DNA from: Mycolicibacterium agri
GTDB lineage: Bacteria; Actinomycetota; Actinomycetes; Mycobacteriales; Mycobacteriaceae
Direction of reading: 5' to 3'
Assembly: GCF_002553505.1 (NCBI RefSeq)
Contig: NZ_PDCP01000024.1
Coordinates: forward strand, 1 to 64,000
Length of the DNA: 64,000 nt
Shown here in pieces: positions 62,538-64,000 of the stretch (position 1 is its first letter; each line of letters begins with the position of its first letter). The notes beneath the pieces were generated by a model. That model did no database searches. It saw only the letters and a program-made list of their open reading frames with translations, and had not been told where the DNA came from. Position numbers and translations under genes: made by a program.

Positions 62538-63044
62538 GTGGACATCGAGCATCCCGAAACGCCAGGGCGATGGGATGTACACCGCAACGAGACGGAAGCT
62601 CAACGCCTGGACCGCAATTGGGCAAGCTTGTTGCAAGAGTTGCGGGTCACCCAGACCGGGGTTCAGCTGCTCACCGGCTTCCTTCTGATGCTGCCGTTCC
62701 AAGAGCGCTTCGCGGAACTCGACGACCAGATGCGGCTGGTCTACCTTGCCACGGTCATGTGCTCGATCGGCTCGACCCTTCTGCTTCTCGCGCCGGTCGG
62801 CATGCACCGCGTGCTTTTCCGCAGGCGCCGGCTCGACGCGATCGTGGCGACCTCACATTTGTGGGCGATCGCCGGTCTGGCTTTGCTCGGTCTGGCGCTG
62901 TCCGGGGTCGGTGTCGTCATCTTCGATGCGGTGATCGGTAGAACCGCTGCGTGGATCGCGGGAGGCTGCATACTCACCGCGTTCGTTTCCTTTTGGTTCC
63001 TTCTCCCGCTGCCCTTTCGACGTCACCGGCCCAAGACTTACTAA
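62538..63044 (+). CDS. DUF6328 family membrane protein
   Basis: About 168 residues with four predicted helices in the second half. The start [30 protein letters not shown] is the recognisable signature of DUF6328 proteins in actinobacteria. GTG 62538 is chosen because the upstream extension (to 62466) contains Cys-rich, non-membrane sequence. Function unknown. It stands alone between xylB and the repeat protein. Confidence 0.75.
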   Translation: MDIEHPETPGRWDVHRNETEAQRLDRNWASLLQELRVTQTGVQLLTGFLLMLPFQERFAELDDQMRLVYLATVMCSIGSTLLLLAPVGMHRVLFRRRRLDAIVATSHLWAIAGLALLGLALSGVGVVIFDAVIGRTAAWIAGGCILTAFVSFWFLLPLPFRRHRPKTY

Positions 63045-63094
63045 GACCCACTCGCCACTGTTTGTGAAGCGGTGGCCGCGGGAACCCCCGGTCC

Positions 63095-64000
63095 ATGTTG
63101 ATCCGACGAATCGCGCGTCCGCTCCTGTCAGTTGCATTCATCGGGCAGGGCGTGGACGCCCTGCGGAATCCGAAACCCGCCGCCGACGTGGCGCGCCCGG
63201 CCCTGGAGGGCATGCGTCAGCTGCCCGACCCGATCGGACCGAACGTGCCGGCCGACGCCGAGACGTTCGCGCGCATCAACGCCGCCGTGCAGATCGGCGG
63301 CGGCCTGTTGCTCGCTACCGGCAAGATGCCTCGACTGGCTTCGGCGGCACTGGCATTCACCGTCATACCGGGCAGCCTGAGCGGGCACATGTTCTGGAAC
63401 GAGACCGACCCGGAGCGCAAGGCCGACCAACGCCGCGCGTTCATGACCGACCTCAGCCTGCTCGGCGGGCTGGTGATCGCCGCAGTCGACACCGAGGGCA
63501 AGCCCTCACTGGGCTGGCGTGGTCGTCGCGCAGCGCGCAAGGTCTCCGGGGCGGTGACCGCTGCGTTGCCGGTTGGCGCCGCATCCGGCGCGGCATCGGG
63601 CGGAGCGCTGGCCGACAGTGCGTTCGCCGAGAAGGTGGGGCATGGGCTGCAGGTGGCGAAGGAGCGCGGAGCCGAGCTTGCGGCGGCGACCAAAGTGCAC
63701 GGAGCCGAGCTTGCGGCGGCGACCAAAGTGCACGGAGCCGAGCTTGCGGAACTCGCCCGTGAGCGGGGACCCGAGTTCGCCGAAGTCGCCCGCGGACGCG
63801 CCGCCGAACTCGCCGAACTCGCCCGTGAGCGCGGACCCGAGTTCGCCGAAGTCGCCCGCGGACGCGCCGCTGTGGTGGCCGAGCGCGCCAGGGAACGTGC
63901 ACCCGAGATCGCCGACGCCGCCCGCGGACGCGCAGCCGAAGTCGCGGATGCGGCTCGCGAGCGAGGGCCGGAACTGGCCACCGTCGCGCGCGGACGCGCA
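63095..64000 (+). CDS. DoxX-like membrane protein with a long 11/22-residue repeat tail (runs off the window)
   Basis: The N-terminal half (residues about 1-135, LIRRIARPLLSVAFIGQGVDALRNPK) is a four-helix DoxX-like membrane domain. From about 155 a long Ala/Glu/Arg repeat follows: hendecad units such as GAELAAATKVH (twice exactly in DNA), then GPEFAEVARGRAAELAELARER alternating, giving an amphipathic continuous helix. The frame is open to the last base (302 codons), so the gene continues beyond the window. DoxX-like proteins have poorly defined redox roles. The repeat tail is unusual and may act as a spacer or interaction rod. Confidence 0.8.
   Translation, partial: MLIRRIARPLLSVAFIGQGVDALRNPKPAADVARPALEGMRQLPDPIGPNVPADAETFARINAAVQIGGGLLLATGKMPRLASAALAFTVIPGSLSGHMFWNETDPERKADQRRAFMTDLSLLGGLVIAAVDTEGKPSLGWRGRRAARKVSGAVTAALPVGAASGAASGGALADSAFAEKVGHGLQVAKERGAELAAATKVHGAELAAATKVHGAELAELARERGPEFAEVARGRAAELAELARERGPEFAEVARGRAAVVAERARERAPEIADAARGRAAEVADAARERGPELATVARGRA
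63668..64000 (+). repeat. Tandem repeats coding for 11/22-residue units
   Basis: A 33-bp unit occurs twice without change (63668-63700 and 63701-63733) with a third partial copy. After that, two 66-bp-periodic blocks encode GPEFAEVARGRA / AELAELARER. Near-identity at the DNA level shows recent expansion; copy number probably varies between strains. Confidence 0.85.

Noticed and set aside
63668..64000. Non-coding minisatellite
   Set aside because: All units keep the reading frame of the upstream membrane protein and code for a regular amphipathic helix.

Overview
The window looks like chromosomal DNA of a fast-growing mycobacterium (Mycolicibacterium type). The evidence is high GC with GTG/TTG starts, gene families that are mostly mycobacterial or actinobacterial (DUF5994, DUF6131, DUF6295, DUF6328, DUF6400, an ECF41 sigma factor), and tetritol (erythritol/threitol) catabolic genes closely resembling those known from M. 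smegmatis. I see no rRNA, tRNA or CRISPR array.

Layout. (1) 1-4.7 kb: the core of a Tn7-like transposon (tnsA, tnsB, tnsC, tniQ), with two 20-bp direct repeats in front of tnsA that look like transposase binding sites. (2) 4.8-10.2 kb: a cluster of small stress-type genes with paralogous copies of three families (DUF5994, DUF6131 and a membrane-anchored coiled-coil protein). Several are broken: a chimeric deletion remnant, a degenerate coil copy and a frameshifted CsbD gene. A YbdK-type carboxylate-amine ligase lies inside it. (3) 10.2-13.4 kb: TetR regulator, membrane fatty acid desaturase, a 580-bp gene-poor stretch with three 18-bp repeats, and a membrane protein. (4) 13.6-22.8 kb: redox genes. 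These are a PaoABC-like exported molybdenum aldehyde oxidoreductase whose FAD subunit carries an early amber codon, a dienelactone hydrolase, a P450 without a clear start, and a formate-dehydrogenase-like molybdoenzyme with its TetR regulator. (5) 22.9-26.1 kb: TspO, then an ECF41 sigma factor translationally coupled to an NDH-2-like flavoprotein behind a matching ECF41-type promoter, then a GNAT acetyltransferase.

(6) 26.0-36.8 kb: a GntR/FCD-controlled divergent catabolic locus. On the minus strand are the regulator and an NCS1 permease. On the plus strand are an iron alcohol dehydrogenase, a Baeyer-Villiger monooxygenase, a glutamine-synthetase-like ligase, an APC permease, a DmpA-type peptidase and an MFS transporter. 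The set suggests uptake, gamma-glutamylation and oxidation of an organic amine or amino-ketone; the substrate is unknown. (7) 36.8-42.6 kb: SRPBCC protein, a polyamine-type ABC importer (potA with an apparent CTG start, potD, potB, potC) and an EamA exporter. (8) 42.6-59.4 kb: a tetritol locus. One minus-strand run of twelve tightly packed genes encodes eltD, a CUT1-type importer with two ATPases, a DAK-type erythrulose kinase, an RpiB-type isomerase, a CUT2-type importer and dthD. A SorC-type regulator diverges from it across a short operator-like region, followed by an SDR and a convergent FGGY kinase. (9) 59.5-64 kb: LysR regulator, a zinc-ribbon protein, a frameshifted DUF6400 gene, xylulokinase, a DUF6328 membrane protein and a DoxX-like protein with long 11/22-residue repeats that runs off the window.

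Several genes carry one-base lesions or lack normal starts. Two of these are single-base losses in or next to homopolymers, so sequencing error must be excluded before calling them pseudogenes.
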